This document shows positions 10,904 through 20,906 of a stretch of 64,000 nucleotides of DNA, piece after piece; positions within the stretch are counted from its first letter, which is position 1; the number at the start of each line of letters is the position of its first letter. Position numbers and translations under genes: made by a program. Where the stretch lies: contig NZ_LGTB01000001.1 in the NCBI RefSeq assembly GCF_001238275.1, positions 1-64,000 of the forward strand. Direction: 5' to 3'. Source of the stretch: Bradyrhizobium viridifuturi (lineage in GTDB: Bacteria > Pseudomonadota > Alphaproteobacteria > Rhizobiales > Xanthobacteraceae). A model generated the notes under the pieces. It worked only from the letters and a program-made list of their open reading frames with translations, was not told the DNA's origin and did not search any database.

Positions 10904-11497
10904 TCAGGCGAGCGCGTTGCCGCGGGCGATGATTGCGAAGCGGTCGGACAGCTCGGCGAGCGCGACGTCGTGAACGAGCCTTGCTGCAATCGTGCCGCCC
11001 TTGCCGTCGGGCAGGTCGCGGGTGGCGCAGCTCTCGGCGTCGATGGTGGTGCGGAAGCCGAGATCGAGCGCGGCACGCGCGGTCGAGCTGACGCACATAT
11101 GCGTCATGAAGCCGGCCAGCACCAGCTCCTTGCGGCCGGTCGCGGCAAGCTGCGCATTGAGGTCGGTGCCGGCGAAGGCGTTCGGCAACTGCTTCTCGAT
11201 CACGATCTCGCCGGGCCGCGGCTTGAGCGGTGCGACGATCGCGCCGCGCTCCGCGTCGCGATCGAACAGGCTGCCCGGCGCTCCCTTGTGCGCGATGTGG
11301 ATGATCTTGGCGCCGCTTTCCCGTGCGCGACCGAGCAATGCGGTGGCGCGGGCGATCGCGGGGCTGGCATCGGGCAGGGCCAGGGGACCCGCGAGATATT
11401 CGTTCTGGATGTCGATCAGCACCAGGCAGGCATCGCCGAGGCGCGGCGGGGTGGTATCGATACCGGCAAGCTGCATCAAGGTTTTGGCTGACGACAT
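10904..11497 (-). CDS. Isochorismatase-family cysteine hydrolase
   Basis: This 197-residue protein belongs to the isochorismatase-like hydrolases, which cleave amides such as nicotinamide or vinyl ethers such as isochorismate. The catalytic triad is visible: Asp in LVLIDIQNEY, Lys in the VIEKQLPNAF segment, and Cys in LAGFMTHMCVSSTARAALDLGF. The ATG at 11497 is preferred; an in-frame GTG at 11512 would add five residues. It leads an operon with the GST gene and is divergent from the LysR gene at 11623, which probably controls it. The substrate cannot be assigned from sequence. Confidence 0.88.
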   Translation of the reverse strand: MSSAKTLMQLAGIDTTPPRLGDACLVLIDIQNEYLAGPLALPDASPAIARATALLGRARESGAKIIHIAHKGAPGSLFDRDAERGAIVAPLKPRPGEIVIEKQLPNAFAGTDLNAQLAATGRKELVLAGFMTHMCVSSTARAALDLGFRTTIDAESCATRDLPDGKGGTIAARLVHDVALAELSDRFAIIARGNALA

Positions 11498-11564
11498 GGT
11501 CCTGGTCTCCACGAGATGGGGTGGCTGAAATATAGCCGCGGAGCGGCCTGCCGATATGCAGGGA

Positions 11565-11590
11565 TATTGCAGCCGGTGGCTGCGTTATTG
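11565..11590. promoter_or_regulatory. Possible LysR operator in the divergent promoter
   Basis: Between the divergent isochorismatase-like and LysR genes there is an inverted repeat GCAGC-CGGTG-GCTGC (11569-11583) framed by two ATTGCAG or TTATTGCAG copies. LysR proteins usually bind T-N11-A dyads in such intergenic regions. On the minus strand, TATATT (complement of 11529-11534) could be a -10 element for the hydrolase operon. This is pattern-based only. Confidence 0.35.
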
Positions 11591-11622
11591 CAGGCAGGCC
11601 AACTCGGATGTAGCCTGCCGCC

Positions 11623-12462
11623 ATGAACTGGGACGACCTTCGCATCATCGCCGCGGTCAGGGACGAGGGCACCTATGCCGGCGCCAGCGCGCGGCTGCGC
11701 ATCGACGAGACCACGGTCGGCCGCCGCCTGGCGCGGATCGAACGCGCGCTTGGGCTGCGGCTGTTCGAGGCCGCCGACGGCGTCCGCAAGCCGACCCGGC
11801 AGTGCGACGTGGTGCTCGCACATGTCCAGGCGATGGCCGCGCATGCCGAGGAGATCGGCCGGGTCGGCGAAAGCCTGCCCGGGCCGGTCGGCCGGCTGCG
11901 CATTGCCTCCACCAACGCGATCGCCGAGGAAGTGCTGGCGCCGCGCACCGGCGCATTGCTGCGCGCCAATCCGGGCCTCACGCTGCAATTCCTCACCTCG
12001 AGCGACAACGTCAAATTCTCGCGCTGGGAAGCCGACCTCGCGATCCGCCTGCGCAAGCCCGACAAGGGCGACTTTGCGATCTCGAAGCTCGCCGAGGTCA
12101 GGCTGTATTTCTTCGAGCCGACCGCGACGACAACGGGAGAGGCGGTGACCTGCGCCTATCCGGACGAGCTCGGAGCAATTCCCGAGATGCAGTTCCTGCG
12201 CGCCAGACGGCTTCGCGCGCGCTGCGTCACCGACAATGTCCGTATCATCCACAAGCTGATCCAGTCGCATCACGCGGTCGGCGTGCTACCGGAACATAGC
12301 TGTGTGGACCTGCTGACCGACCGCCGTCTGCGCGCCACGCTGCTGCCGAAGCGGCGCGACGTCTGGCTGCTGGTGCAGAACCATCTCAAGCGCGATGCGG
12401 CAACGCGCGTCACCATCGACTGGCTGCGCGGCTGCTTTCAGGATGTCGCGCGCAGCGGGTGA
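11623..12462 (+). CDS. LysR-family transcriptional regulator
   Basis: This 279-residue protein has the LysR architecture: an N-terminal winged helix-turn-helix (NWDDLRIIAAVRDEGTYAGAS, then TTVGRRLARIERALGLRLF) and an effector-binding domain from about residue 90. It is slightly shorter than the usual 300 residues. It is divergent from the isochorismatase-like/GST operon with a 125-bp shared promoter region, the standard arrangement for a LysR activator of its neighbours. The inducer is unknown. Confidence 0.92.
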   Translation: MNWDDLRIIAAVRDEGTYAGASARLRIDETTVGRRLARIERALGLRLFEAADGVRKPTRQCDVVLAHVQAMAAHAEEIGRVGESLPGPVGRLRIASTNAIAEEVLAPRTGALLRANPGLTLQFLTSSDNVKFSRWEADLAIRLRKPDKGDFAISKLAEVRLYFFEPTATTTGEAVTCAYPDELGAIPEMQFLRARRLRARCVTDNVRIIHKLIQSHHAVGVLPEHSCVDLLTDRRLRATLLPKRRDVWLLVQNHLKRDAATRVTIDWLRGCFQDVARSG

Positions 12463-12491
12463 GGTGGGGACGGGAAGACGGACTTACCTTG

Positions 12492-12531
12492 CGTCATTCT
12501 CCGGTACGCAATTGCGCACCGGGGAATGACG
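12492..12531. repeat. Palindromic intergenic repeat, type B
   Basis: A near-perfect palindrome starts CGTCATTC and ends GAATGACG around a CGCAATTGCG core. A related, longer version lies at 17756-17879. It sits between the convergent LysR and TetR genes, where it may act as a bidirectional terminator. The type recurs in bradyrhizobial intergenic DNA. Confidence 0.6.
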
Positions 12532-12541
12532 GGAGGGCCGC

Positions 12542-13149
12542 TCAGATCGCGGCCTTCAGATTGGCGAATGCGTCCTGGACGAATTTGGTGAGCTGGCGTT
12601 TGCCGCCCTGCTCGAGCCAGGCGTCGACCGCAATGCGCAGTGCGCCGCTCGAAGCCATCGCGACCAGGCGAAGGCGGTCGCGGCGATCCTTGGCCGGCCA
12701 CAATTCGCACAGCATGTCGTAGATGACCTGCTCGCGGTGCAGGTCGTTCCGGTGTCTGCGGGAGCTGAGCACGTCGCTCTCGCGGATCAGGCGTGAGATC
12801 GCGACGGTTCGCGCGGTCTGGAAGCGGGCGGACACCTCCAGCAGGGCCTCACGGACGACGTCGATCGGCGCGCGACGGCGGCATGGTCGCGGATCGATGC
12901 CCTGAGCGCGTCGTCATAGGTGGCGATATGCGCGAGCAGGATGTCGTCCTTGCTCTTGAAATAATAGAAGAAGGTCCGGCGCGAGATGCCGGCCGCCGCC
13001 GCGATCTCATCCAGCGTCGTCGCCTCGAAGCCGTTGGCCAGAAACAGCTCCATGCCGGCATCGGCGATGCGTTGCAGCGTCTGGCGGCGATTGCGCTCGC
13101 GCAGGCCTTCCTTTGCAGGCGTCCGGGTTTTCGTCAGTGTATCGGGCAT
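12542..13149 (-). pseudogene. TetR-family repressor, split by one missing base
   Basis: The N-terminal part (13149 down to about 12875) encodes a clear TetR DNA-binding domain: RIADAGMELFLANGFEATTLDEIA followed by AGISRRTFFYYFKSKDDIL. The ligand-binding part (ALLEVSARFQTARTVAISRLI to the end at 12542) is in another frame. Adding one base within 12867-12876, in a GCGCG run, joins them into a 202-residue protein, a normal TetR length. The upstream region holds a tandem palindrome suited to this type of protein. I regard the break as a probable sequencing deletion. If it is real, the repressor would keep its DNA-binding head but lose its dimer and ligand domain. Confidence 0.8.
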
Positions 13150-13303
13150 CGGCCGCTTCTCTCACGAACAGGCAATCGGGGCAAAAGCACGTCGCGGCCT
13201 CGGGTTCGTCTGGCCGTCGGCGTCAACGCACATGGCAGCGCGGTCGGACATGCGTCTTCCGGTCGCAGCCGGCGGTCGCGCCATAAAACCGCCCAACACG
13301 ATA

Positions 13304-13338
13304 ATTACACCGAGTGTAATAATTACACCAAGTGTAAG
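13304..13338. promoter_or_regulatory. Tandem palindromic operator, probable TetR site
   Basis: Two 15-bp palindromes lie side by side: TTACAC-CGA-GTGTAA (13305-13319) and TTACAC-CAA-GTGTAA (13323-13337). Their centres are 18 bp apart, close to two helical turns, so two dimers could bind one face. The site lies between the TetR gene, which ends its upstream side at 13149, and the lipoprotein gene starting near 13425. It would let the repressor control both. The pairing is inferred from position and from the dyad form typical of TetR operators. Confidence 0.7.
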
Positions 13339-13424
13339 TCCGTGGTGCCTCAATGACAACCTGCTCGCGCGTATGCTGGATCAAACGGATTCCGGCGGCA
13401 AACGGATTCGTGAGCGGGCGGAGG

Positions 13425-14255
13425 ATGCAGCTCCGCAGCTGGGCGGCGGCGAGCCTGCTCGGGCTGTTGGTCTCGGGCTGCGCGACGGCCACGCTGGATC
13501 AGGCCGGCTCGCTTCGCTCCTACGACAACATGGTGCAATCGGACGGAATGCTGACCCGGTCGCAGCTGCGCGTGAGCAAGGACGAGGTGCTGGCAGCGAA
13601 GACGATCCGGATCATCCCCACCGTGTTCTCCGAGAAGACGCCGGCGCCGTTCACGGCCGCGCAGCGCAAGCTCGTCACCAACGCCGCGGACCGCGCCTTG
13701 TGTGCGGGCCTGAGCGAACGCTTCTACGTGGTTGCGTCGGAGCCGGCCGACCTGACTGTCCAGGCCGTCATTACCCACGTGGTGCCGACCGACCCGACCG
13801 CGGTTGGCGTCTCCAAGGGGGTGTCGGTCGCGAAGACGATTCTGCTGCCCGGCGTGCCGGTGCCGGTTCCGCGCATTCCGGTCGGGCTCGGCAGCCTGTC
13901 GCTTGAAGCCGAGGCGCGCGATACGTCCGGACAGCAGAAGGCGGCGATGGTCTGGGGCCGTGCTGCCAATGCGTTCGACACCGGGCGGATGTCGGAGGAG
14001 GGCGATGCGTACGGCCTTGCGGCATCATTCGGCGGTGACTTCAGCCAGATGCTGGTCACCGGCGTGACGCCGTTCGGCGGCGTGCCCTCGATGCCCTCGA
14101 TGCAGCGGCTCGGCTTCCTGCTCGGCGGCGCCCCGAAATATCCGGCATGCGAAGCGTTCGGACGCGCGCCCGGTCTCATCGGCATGGTCGGCGACAGCGC
14201 GGGCGTGCCGCCTGACTGGACCGACAAGGGACCGGTCGCGGCGCGCACGGAGTGA
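13425..14255 (+). CDS. DUF3313-like lipoprotein
   Basis: This protein of about 276 residues has a lipoprotein signal peptide with lipobox LLVSGC, so it should be anchored to a membrane facing the periplasm. The body resembles DUF3313 proteins, whose function is unknown: GSLRSYDNMVQSDGMLTRSQ near the N-terminus, then a domain ending in PDWTDKGPVAAR. The ATG at 13425 places the lipobox at the usual distance; a GTG at 13410 is possible, because the GGAGG before 13425 abuts the ATG. The tandem TetR-type operator lies about 90 bp upstream, so the gene is probably repressed by the adjacent TetR protein. Envelope stress or efflux control is a guess. Confidence 0.75.
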   Translation: MQLRSWAAASLLGLLVSGCATATLDQAGSLRSYDNMVQSDGMLTRSQLRVSKDEVLAAKTIRIIPTVFSEKTPAPFTAAQRKLVTNAADRALCAGLSERFYVVASEPADLTVQAVITHVVPTDPTAVGVSKGVSVAKTILLPGVPVPVPRIPVGLGSLSLEAEARDTSGQQKAAMVWGRAANAFDTGRMSEEGDAYGLAASFGGDFSQMLVTGVTPFGGVPSMPSMQRLGFLLGGAPKYPACEAFGRAPGLIGMVGDSAGVPPDWTDKGPVAARTE

Positions 14256-14313
14256 GCGGGCACTCGTCACTCCGGGGCTCACGTTTCGCGTGCCTGGGAA
14301 TGATGACCCCCCC

Positions 14314-14343
14314 AAAACAAAAACCCCGGCATCGCTGCCGGGG
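14314..14343 (-). terminator. Intrinsic terminator of groESL
   Basis: An 8-bp perfect stem CCCCGGCA / TGCCGGGG (14324-14331 with 14336-14343, loop TCGC) is followed on the minus strand by TTTTTGTTTT (complement of 14314-14323). It lies 35 bp past the groEL stop, the expected place for the operon's terminator. T residues on the other side may let it stop the convergent lipoprotein transcript too. Confidence 0.88.
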
Positions 14344-14378
14344 TTTTGCATTTCGTGGATTGCCTTGGGTGGCTGGAC

Positions 14379-16040
<1,662 letters not shown>

Positions 16041-16062
16041 TTACTGGGAGGGAGGGAGGCGC

Positions 16063-16377
16063 TTAGGCCGCCTTCTTCTTGGAAGCGGGGACGTCGAGCA
16101 CGCCCATGATGTCGCTTTCCTTCATGATCAGCAGGTCTTCGCCGTCGATCTTGACCTCGGTGCCCGACCACTTGCCGAACAGGACGCGGTCGCCGACCTT
16201 GACGTCGATGGGGATCAGCTTGCCGGCTTCATCGCGGCCGCCTGGGCCAACGGCGATGACTTCGCCCTGCGAGGGCTTTTCCTTGGCACTGTCCGGAATG
16301 ATGATGCCGCCAGCGGTCTTCTCTTCGGCGTCGATACGCTTAACCACGACGCGGTCGTGAAGCGGACGGAATTTCAT
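16063..16377 (-). CDS. groES: 10-kDa co-chaperonin GroES
   Basis: This 104-residue protein caps the GroEL chamber. Family motifs are [20 protein letters not shown], the mobile loop [20 protein letters not shown], and [19 protein letters not shown]. It is the first gene of the groES-groEL operon; AGGAGG lies just upstream of the ATG at 16377. The first CIRCE-like element is about 45 bp upstream of the start. Confidence 0.98.
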   Translation of the reverse strand: MKFRPLHDRVVVKRIDAEEKTAGGIIIPDSAKEKPSQGEVIAVGPGGRDEAGKLIPIDVKVGDRVLFGKWSGTEVKIDGEDLLIMKESDIMGVLDVPASKKKAA

Positions 16378-16421
16378 GCAGTCCTCCTAAACATTTGCGG
16401 ATGCTGTAGATTTTTGGAGTT

Positions 16422-16448
16422 TTAGCAGTCCAATCCAGCGAGTGCCAG
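16422..16448 (-). promoter_or_regulatory. CIRCE-like HrcA operator of groESL
   Basis: TTAGCAGTC (16422-16430), nine spacer bases and GAGTGCCAG (16440-16448) match the CIRCE consensus TTAGCACTC-N9-GAGTGCTAA in half-site layout, with three differences. CIRCE is the binding site of the heat-shock repressor HrcA. Its place in the groES leader supports repression at normal temperature and release on heat shock. Confidence 0.8.
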
Positions 16449-16508
16449 ACTGGTTGGGCAGGAGATAGGCCAAGCCTTGGCGGCGGGCAAGTGCCTCTAG
16501 CAGAAAAA

Positions 16509-16535
16509 TTGGCACTCGTAAGTGTCGGTTGCCAG
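16509..16535 (-). promoter_or_regulatory. Second, degenerate CIRCE-like element
   Basis: TTGGCACTC (16509-16517), nine bases and GGTTGCCAG (16527-16535) resemble CIRCE in size and spacing, but the second half-site is weaker. It lies about 60 bp further upstream of groES. It may be a second HrcA site or a relic. Confidence 0.4.
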
Positions 16536-16781
16536 AAGGATATCGGGATCATTTCGGCATGCTTAATGCCGCTCCCGTAGCTCCTTTTGGGCGCGCCGCA
16601 GCTATTAGCAGATGCGGTAAGCTGCTGCCAACGCACGAAATTTCAACAACCTTTTAAACATTTAGGCTTGAGATGGGTTAGTCGCGTGCGTCACATTTCT
16701 CTCATGTGAGCGTATCCATTGCCGGTGGTCCGGCGGGGAGGTCGGCCACCACGTGAATGCGCTCCGTCACAGGAGGTTGGC

Positions 16782-17071
16782 ATGGTCTCGCGAGTTGGTG
16801 GGGTTGTTTCCGACGATTTCAGGAAGCAATTGCTGGGGTATGGGCTGACGACGGCGCAAATCCTCTATCGGATGCCGGATCACCCCTCGTTGCTGCAAAC
16901 CTATGTCTGGCAGAACTACGACCTGTTTCCGAAATTTCCGGCGCTGCAGGATTTCCTCGCCTTCTGGCAGCAGAAGCTCGAGGGCCCGCTGTTCTCGGTG
17001 ACGGTGGCGCATTCCAAGCTGGTCAAGCCGGCCGAGCTGCGCGCGTCGACGGCGTGTTCCGGCTGCATTGA
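16782..17071 (+). CDS. usg: Usg-family protein (frameshift near the C-terminus)
   Basis: This matches the small Usg family found across Alphaproteobacteria, of unknown biochemical role. It starts at the ATG at 16782 behind AGGAGG (16771-16776). Conserved stretches are FRKQLLGYGLTTAQILYRMPDHPSLLQ, then YVWQNYDLFPKFPALQDFLAFWQ. After KPAELRA the expected tail VDGVFRLH-stop is in the next frame and ends at 17071. One added base near 17043 gives 96 residues, the family length. Without it the frame runs on for hundreds of unrelated residues through the cupin gene. The break is probably a sequencing deletion. Confidence 0.8.
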
Positions 17072-17181
17072 TCCGCTGAGGGGCAAGGCAAGGGGGCAAG
17101 GCGCGGCGATGCGCCTTTGCCCACCTCGCGCGGCGCGACTTGTGTTAGCCTCCGTCTGCCAGAAAAGACGGGAGGCGAACA

Positions 17182-17748
17182 ATGGCCAAGAAGACGGCAT
17201 CGAGATCCGCAGCCAAGACCGCGGTGAAGAAGAAATGGTCGGGACTTGGCGGCGGCGCCAAGAAGGCGCCCGCCAAATTGTCCGCGCGCAAGACCATCAA
17301 GTCCAAGGGCCGTGTCTCGGCGGCGAAGAAGAGCGCACCGAAAGCGGCAAGCAAGGCGCGGCCCAAGCAGCGCGTCGCCATCAGCCATCACCGCGAGGAG
17401 GACTTCAAGGCCGACGGCCTGCGCGCCTACGCCAAGTACCGCGACCTCGGCATATCGGCCGCCTCGCATGGCCTCGCCCAGGCGCATGTGATCCGATTGC
17501 AGGGCCCGTGCAATCCGGACGAAGTGTCGAAGCTGCACTTCCACGACGTCGACTTCCAGATGGTCTATGTGCTCAAGGGCTGGGTGAAGACCTACATGGA
17601 AGGCGAGGGCGAGACGCTGATGAAGGAAGGCAGCGCCTGGACCCAGCCGCCGCGCATCCGGCACATGATCCTGGACTATTCCGACGACGTCGAGCTGCTC
17701 GAGGTGATCCTGCCGGCCGAGTTCAAGACGGTGGAATTGAAGGCGTAG
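17182..17748 (+). CDS. Cupin-domain protein with Lys/Ala-rich N-terminal tail
   Basis: This 188-residue protein has two parts. Residues 1-65 are a basic, low-complexity tail of Lys, Ala and Ser (KKTASRSAAKTAVKKKW and more) that resembles histone H1-like tails. Residues about 70-188 form a small cupin beta-barrel, with metal-ligand candidates in KLHFHDVDFQMVYVLKGW and PPRIRHMILDYSDD. Cupins bind small ligands or catalyse metal-dependent reactions; the role here is unknown. The tail may bind nucleic acid or polyanions. The phospholipase-D-like protein at 52 kb has a similar tail at its C-terminus. Confidence 0.8.
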   Translation: MAKKTASRSAAKTAVKKKWSGLGGGAKKAPAKLSARKTIKSKGRVSAAKKSAPKAASKARPKQRVAISHHREEDFKADGLRAYAKYRDLGISAASHGLAQAHVIRLQGPCNPDEVSKLHFHDVDFQMVYVLKGWVKTYMEGEGETLMKEGSAWTQPPRIRHMILDYSDDVELLEVILPAEFKTVELKA

Positions 17749-17755
17749 GCCCTGG

Positions 17756-17879
17756 CATTCCCCGGTGCGCAATTGTGCACCTGAGGGCGCGCGCAGCGCG
17801 AGCCCGGAATCCATTTCCCCACGCGTGTTGCGGCCTGATGGATTCCGGGCTCGGCGCTTTGCGCCGCCCCGGAATGACG
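17756..17879. repeat. Long palindromic intergenic repeat, type B
   Basis: This element starts GCATTCCCCGG, ends CCGGAATGACGG, and holds an inner inverted repeat GAGCCCGGAATCCAT / ATGGATTCCGGGCTC. The outer arms match the element at 12492-12531. It sits between the convergent cupin and nucleoside-transporter genes and could form a long hairpin that stops both. Confidence 0.65.
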
Positions 17880-17884
17880 GAAAG

Positions 17885-19134
17885 TCACGTCATCGCCCCC
17901 ACGATCGCGCCCATCAGGCAGGTCGTCAGCGTGCCCGAGACGATCGACTTCAGTCCGAGCGCGTTGATCTCGTCGCGCCGCGTCGGCGCCATGATGCCGA
18001 GGCCGCCGATCATGATGCCGAGCTCGCGAAGTTGGCGAAGCCGCACATCGCGTAGAGCATGATCAGGCGCGAGCGCGGATCGAGCGCGTCGGGGCCGAGC
18101 TTCGACAAATCGACATAGGCGATCAGCTCATTCAGCACGGTCTTGGTGCCCATCAGGCTGCCGGCCGTGATCGCCTGCGGCCAAGGGAGGCCCATCAGCC
18201 AGCACACCGGCGCCATGACATAGCCGAGCAGGCGTTGCAGCGAGATCTTCGCGCCGCCGATTTCCGGCAGCAGGCCGACGATCTTGTTGGCAAGATAGAC
18301 CAGCGCGACCAGCACCAGCAGCATCGCGATGATGTTCATCAGGAGCTCGAGCCCCGCGGCGGTGCCCTTCACGATCGCGTCCATCGTCGACGAGACCTGG
18401 ATATCGGGGTCGTCGAGCGATCCGCCGGTGCGTTTATCGGAGGTTTCCGGCACCATGATCAGGCTGACCAGGATGGCGGCCGGCGCGCCGAGCACCGAGG
18501 CGATGACGAAATGAGCGGCGGCGTCGGGGATCAGCGGCGCAAGCAAGGTCGCGTACAGCACCAGCACGGTGCCGGCAATCCCGGCCATGCCGCCGGTCAT
18601 CACCAGAAACAATTCGCTGCGGCTGAGCTGCGCCAGATAGGGGCGGATGAACAGCGGCGCCTCCACCATGCCGAGGAAGATGTTGGCCGCAGTCGAGAGC
18701 CCGACCGCGCCGCCGACGCCAAGCGTACGCTCGAGCAGCCAGGCCATGCCGCGCACGATGGGCGGCAGCACGCGCCAATAGAACAGCAGCGTCGTCAGCA
18801 CGCTCATGACCAGCACGATCGGCAGCGCCTGGAAGGCGAGGATGAAATCGGAGCCGGGCGCCTTCGGATCGAACGGCGCCGGGCCGCCGCCGACGTAACC
18901 GAACACGAAAGCGGTGCCGGCCCGCGTCGCAGCGGCGATGGTGCCGACGGCATCGTTGATCACGCCGAAGGCCTGCGTCACGAGCGGCACCTTGATCAGC
19001 ACCAGCGCGGTCGCGATGGTGACCGCGAGCCCGATCGCCGCCTGCCGCAGCGACACCATGCTGCGATTTTCGCTCAACACCCAGGCGATCACGAGCAACG
19101 CCACCACGCCGAACGCCGATTGCAACTGCAGCAT
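17885..19134 (-). pseudogene. Concentrative nucleoside transporter (CNT), frameshifted near the end
   Basis: This is an inner-membrane ion-coupled nucleoside importer of the CNT/NupC family. The part from the ATG at 19134 to about 18025 shows LVIAWVLSENR, GLSTAANIFLGMVEAPLFIRPYL, ELFLVMTGGMAGIAGTVL and AITAGSLMGTKTVLNELIAY, all family hallmarks. At YAMCGFANFAS the frame breaks. The expected LGIMIGGLGIMAPTRRDEIN tail continues in another frame to a stop at 17885-17887. Adding one base near 18022 gives 416 residues, a normal length. The loss as written removes about 46 residues and the last helix. I consider it a probable sequencing deletion. Confidence 0.85.
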
Positions 19135-19250
19135 CACGCCCCCAAGAACTCTCAGGCGATTATGGGTGGGGGCCCCGCGCAGCGCAATGCTGTTGCGCGT
19201 TCGCGTCCTCTCCATTGACAAGTTGCAGGCGCTCGGCCACGCAATCACCC

Positions 19251-20474
19251 ATGTCCTCCGTCACCTCGGTCGGCGCCCGCGACCTGCTCGGCCACAGACC
19301 GTTCCTGTTCTTCCTGTCGTCGCGCAGCCTGTCGCGCTTCTCCAGCCAGATCGGCGCGGTGGCGATCGGCTGGCAGATCTATGACCTGACCGGCAGCGCC
19401 TTCGACCTCGGCATGGTCGGGCTGGTCCAGTTCCTGCCGACGGCGCTATTGGTGTTCGTCGCAGGCCACGCTGCCGACCGCTTCGAGCGCAAGCGCGTGG
19501 TGCAGGCCTGCCAGGTCGCGGAGGCGCTGACCGCATTGTTTCTCGCAGGAAGCACGTTTGCCGGCACCATCTCCGAGATCCAGATCTTCATTGCGACCTT
19601 CGTGCTCGGCATCGCCGGCGCGTTCGAGAGCCCGGCGACCGCTGCGCTGTTGCCGCTGATCGCCCCGCAAGGTTCGCTGCAGCGGGCGACTGCGATCTCG
19701 AGCGGCGCAGCGCAGGTCGCGACCATCACCGGCCCCGCGCTCGGCGGCTTTGCCTACGCGCTGATGCCGAGCGCGCCCTACGGCATCATGATGGTGTTCT
19801 GGCTGTTCGGCGCGCTCTTGACCGGCGGCATCGGCCGGCTGCAGCGGGCGGCGGCGAAGAACGGCGAGGTGTCGGATGATCTGTTTGCCGGCGTCACTTT
19901 CGTGCGCAGTAATCCGGCGATCCTCGGCACCATCTCGCTCGATCTGTTCGCGGTGCTGTTCGGCGGCGTCACTGCGCTGCTGCCGATCTATGCGCGCGAC
20001 ATCCTGCAGACCGGCCCGCTCGGCCTCGGCATCTTGCGCGCGGCGCCCGCGGTCGGCGCGCTGTTGATGACGATGGTGCTAGCGCGGCACACCATCAACC
20101 GCCGCGTGGGATTACGCATGTTCCAGGCGGTGATCGTGTTCGGCGTGGCGACGGTGGTGTTCGCGTTGTCGCACTGGATGTGGCTGTCGGCGCTGGCGCT
20201 CGCGGTGCTCGGCGCGGCCGATACGATCAGTGTCGTGATCCGCTTCTCGCTGGTGCAGCTCGCGACCCCCGACGAGATGCGCGGCCGGGTCGGCGCGGTC
20301 AATTTCCTGTTCATCAACGCCTCGAACCAGCTCGGCCAGTTCGAGAGCGGCGTCACCGCGGCGCTGCTCGGCGCCGTACCGTCAGCCGTGCTCGGCGGCG
20401 TCGCCACCGTCGCCGTCGCGTTGCTCTGGATGAAGCTGTTCCCGACGCTGCGGGATGTCGAGAAGCTGGAGTAG
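19251..20474 (+). CDS. Major facilitator superfamily exporter, EntS-like
   Basis: This 407-residue membrane protein fits the EntS-like branch of the major facilitator superfamily. It has about twelve hydrophobic helices, the SRFSSQIGAVAIGWQIYDLTGSAFDLGMVGL start region, and the loop motif GHAADRFERKRVV between helices 2 and 3. EntS-like proteins export small molecules such as siderophores or drugs; the substrate here is unknown. The ATG at 19251 gives the usual short N-terminus. It is divergent from the nucleoside transporter, with 116 bp between starts. Confidence 0.82.
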   Translation: MSSVTSVGARDLLGHRPFLFFLSSRSLSRFSSQIGAVAIGWQIYDLTGSAFDLGMVGLVQFLPTALLVFVAGHAADRFERKRVVQACQVAEALTALFLAGSTFAGTISEIQIFIATFVLGIAGAFESPATAALLPLIAPQGSLQRATAISSGAAQVATITGPALGGFAYALMPSAPYGIMMVFWLFGALLTGGIGRLQRAAAKNGEVSDDLFAGVTFVRSNPAILGTISLDLFAVLFGGVTALLPIYARDILQTGPLGLGILRAAPAVGALLMTMVLARHTINRRVGLRMFQAVIVFGVATVVFALSHWMWLSALALAVLGAADTISVVIRFSLVQLATPDEMRGRVGAVNFLFINASNQLGQFESGVTAALLGAVPSAVLGGVATVAVALLWMKLFPTLRDVEKLE

Positions 20475-20906
20475 GGCGGGTTCTACCCACCGTCATTGCA
20501 AGGAGCGAAGCGACGAAGCAATCCATTTTTCCCCGTGGGATTGGATGGATTGCTTCGCTTCGCTCGCAATGACGGTGATGAAAGCTCTGGATCTCCACCT
20601 CGCCCCGCTTGCGGGGAGAGGTCGGATCGCATGGAGCGAAGCAGAATGCGATCCGGGCGAGGGGGACTCTCCGCGAGCTGTCCTCTCACCGTCTCCGGTG
20701 GAGATTCGGCTGCGATTTTCGGAATAATAGAAATATAAGGCTGATTTGCCCGACGTGTCAAGTCGTCCGATCGGACGCCGGCAGCCGCCGGCACTTTGCA
20801 TGGGGTTGTTTTCGATATTTTGACCGTGCCCCTGCAGCGCGATGGCCGGGACAAGCCCGGCCATGCGATCGTGATAGCCCTGCCGCACGCGGGCAGCTGG
20901 GGAAGA
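20475..20906. other. Repeat-rich intergenic region
   Basis: No gene is evident in this 432-bp gap between the convergent MFS and SDR genes. It contains the type A palindrome (20491-20574), a segment with CTTGCGGGGAGAGGTCGGATCGC typical of bradyrhizobial intergenic repeats, an AT-richer stretch (20715-20830), and a perfect 9-bp hairpin ATGGCCGGG / CCCGGCCAT (20842-20864, loop ACAAG). The hairpin may help terminate the SDR transcript, but lacks a clear T-run. Confidence 0.6.
20491..20574. repeat. REP-like palindromic repeat, type A (copy 1)
   Basis: The arms CGTCATTGC and GCAATGACG enclose GAGCGAAGCGACGAAGCAATCC and its inverted partner GGATTGCTTCGC. Copies 2 and 3 are at 30652-30737 and 34905-34985. 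All three sit just after stop codons, as mobile-type palindromes in bradyrhizobia do. Confidence 0.85.

Noticed and set aside
16450..16508. Heat-shock sigma-32 promoter for groESL
   Set aside because: A CTTGCC...TATCTC pair can be drawn on the minus strand, but it fits neither sigma-32 nor housekeeping consensus well enough to report.
16719..18062. Apparent 447-residue fusion protein starting with Usg
   Set aside because: Only the Usg part is real; the rest is out of frame with the cupin gene and follows a missing base.
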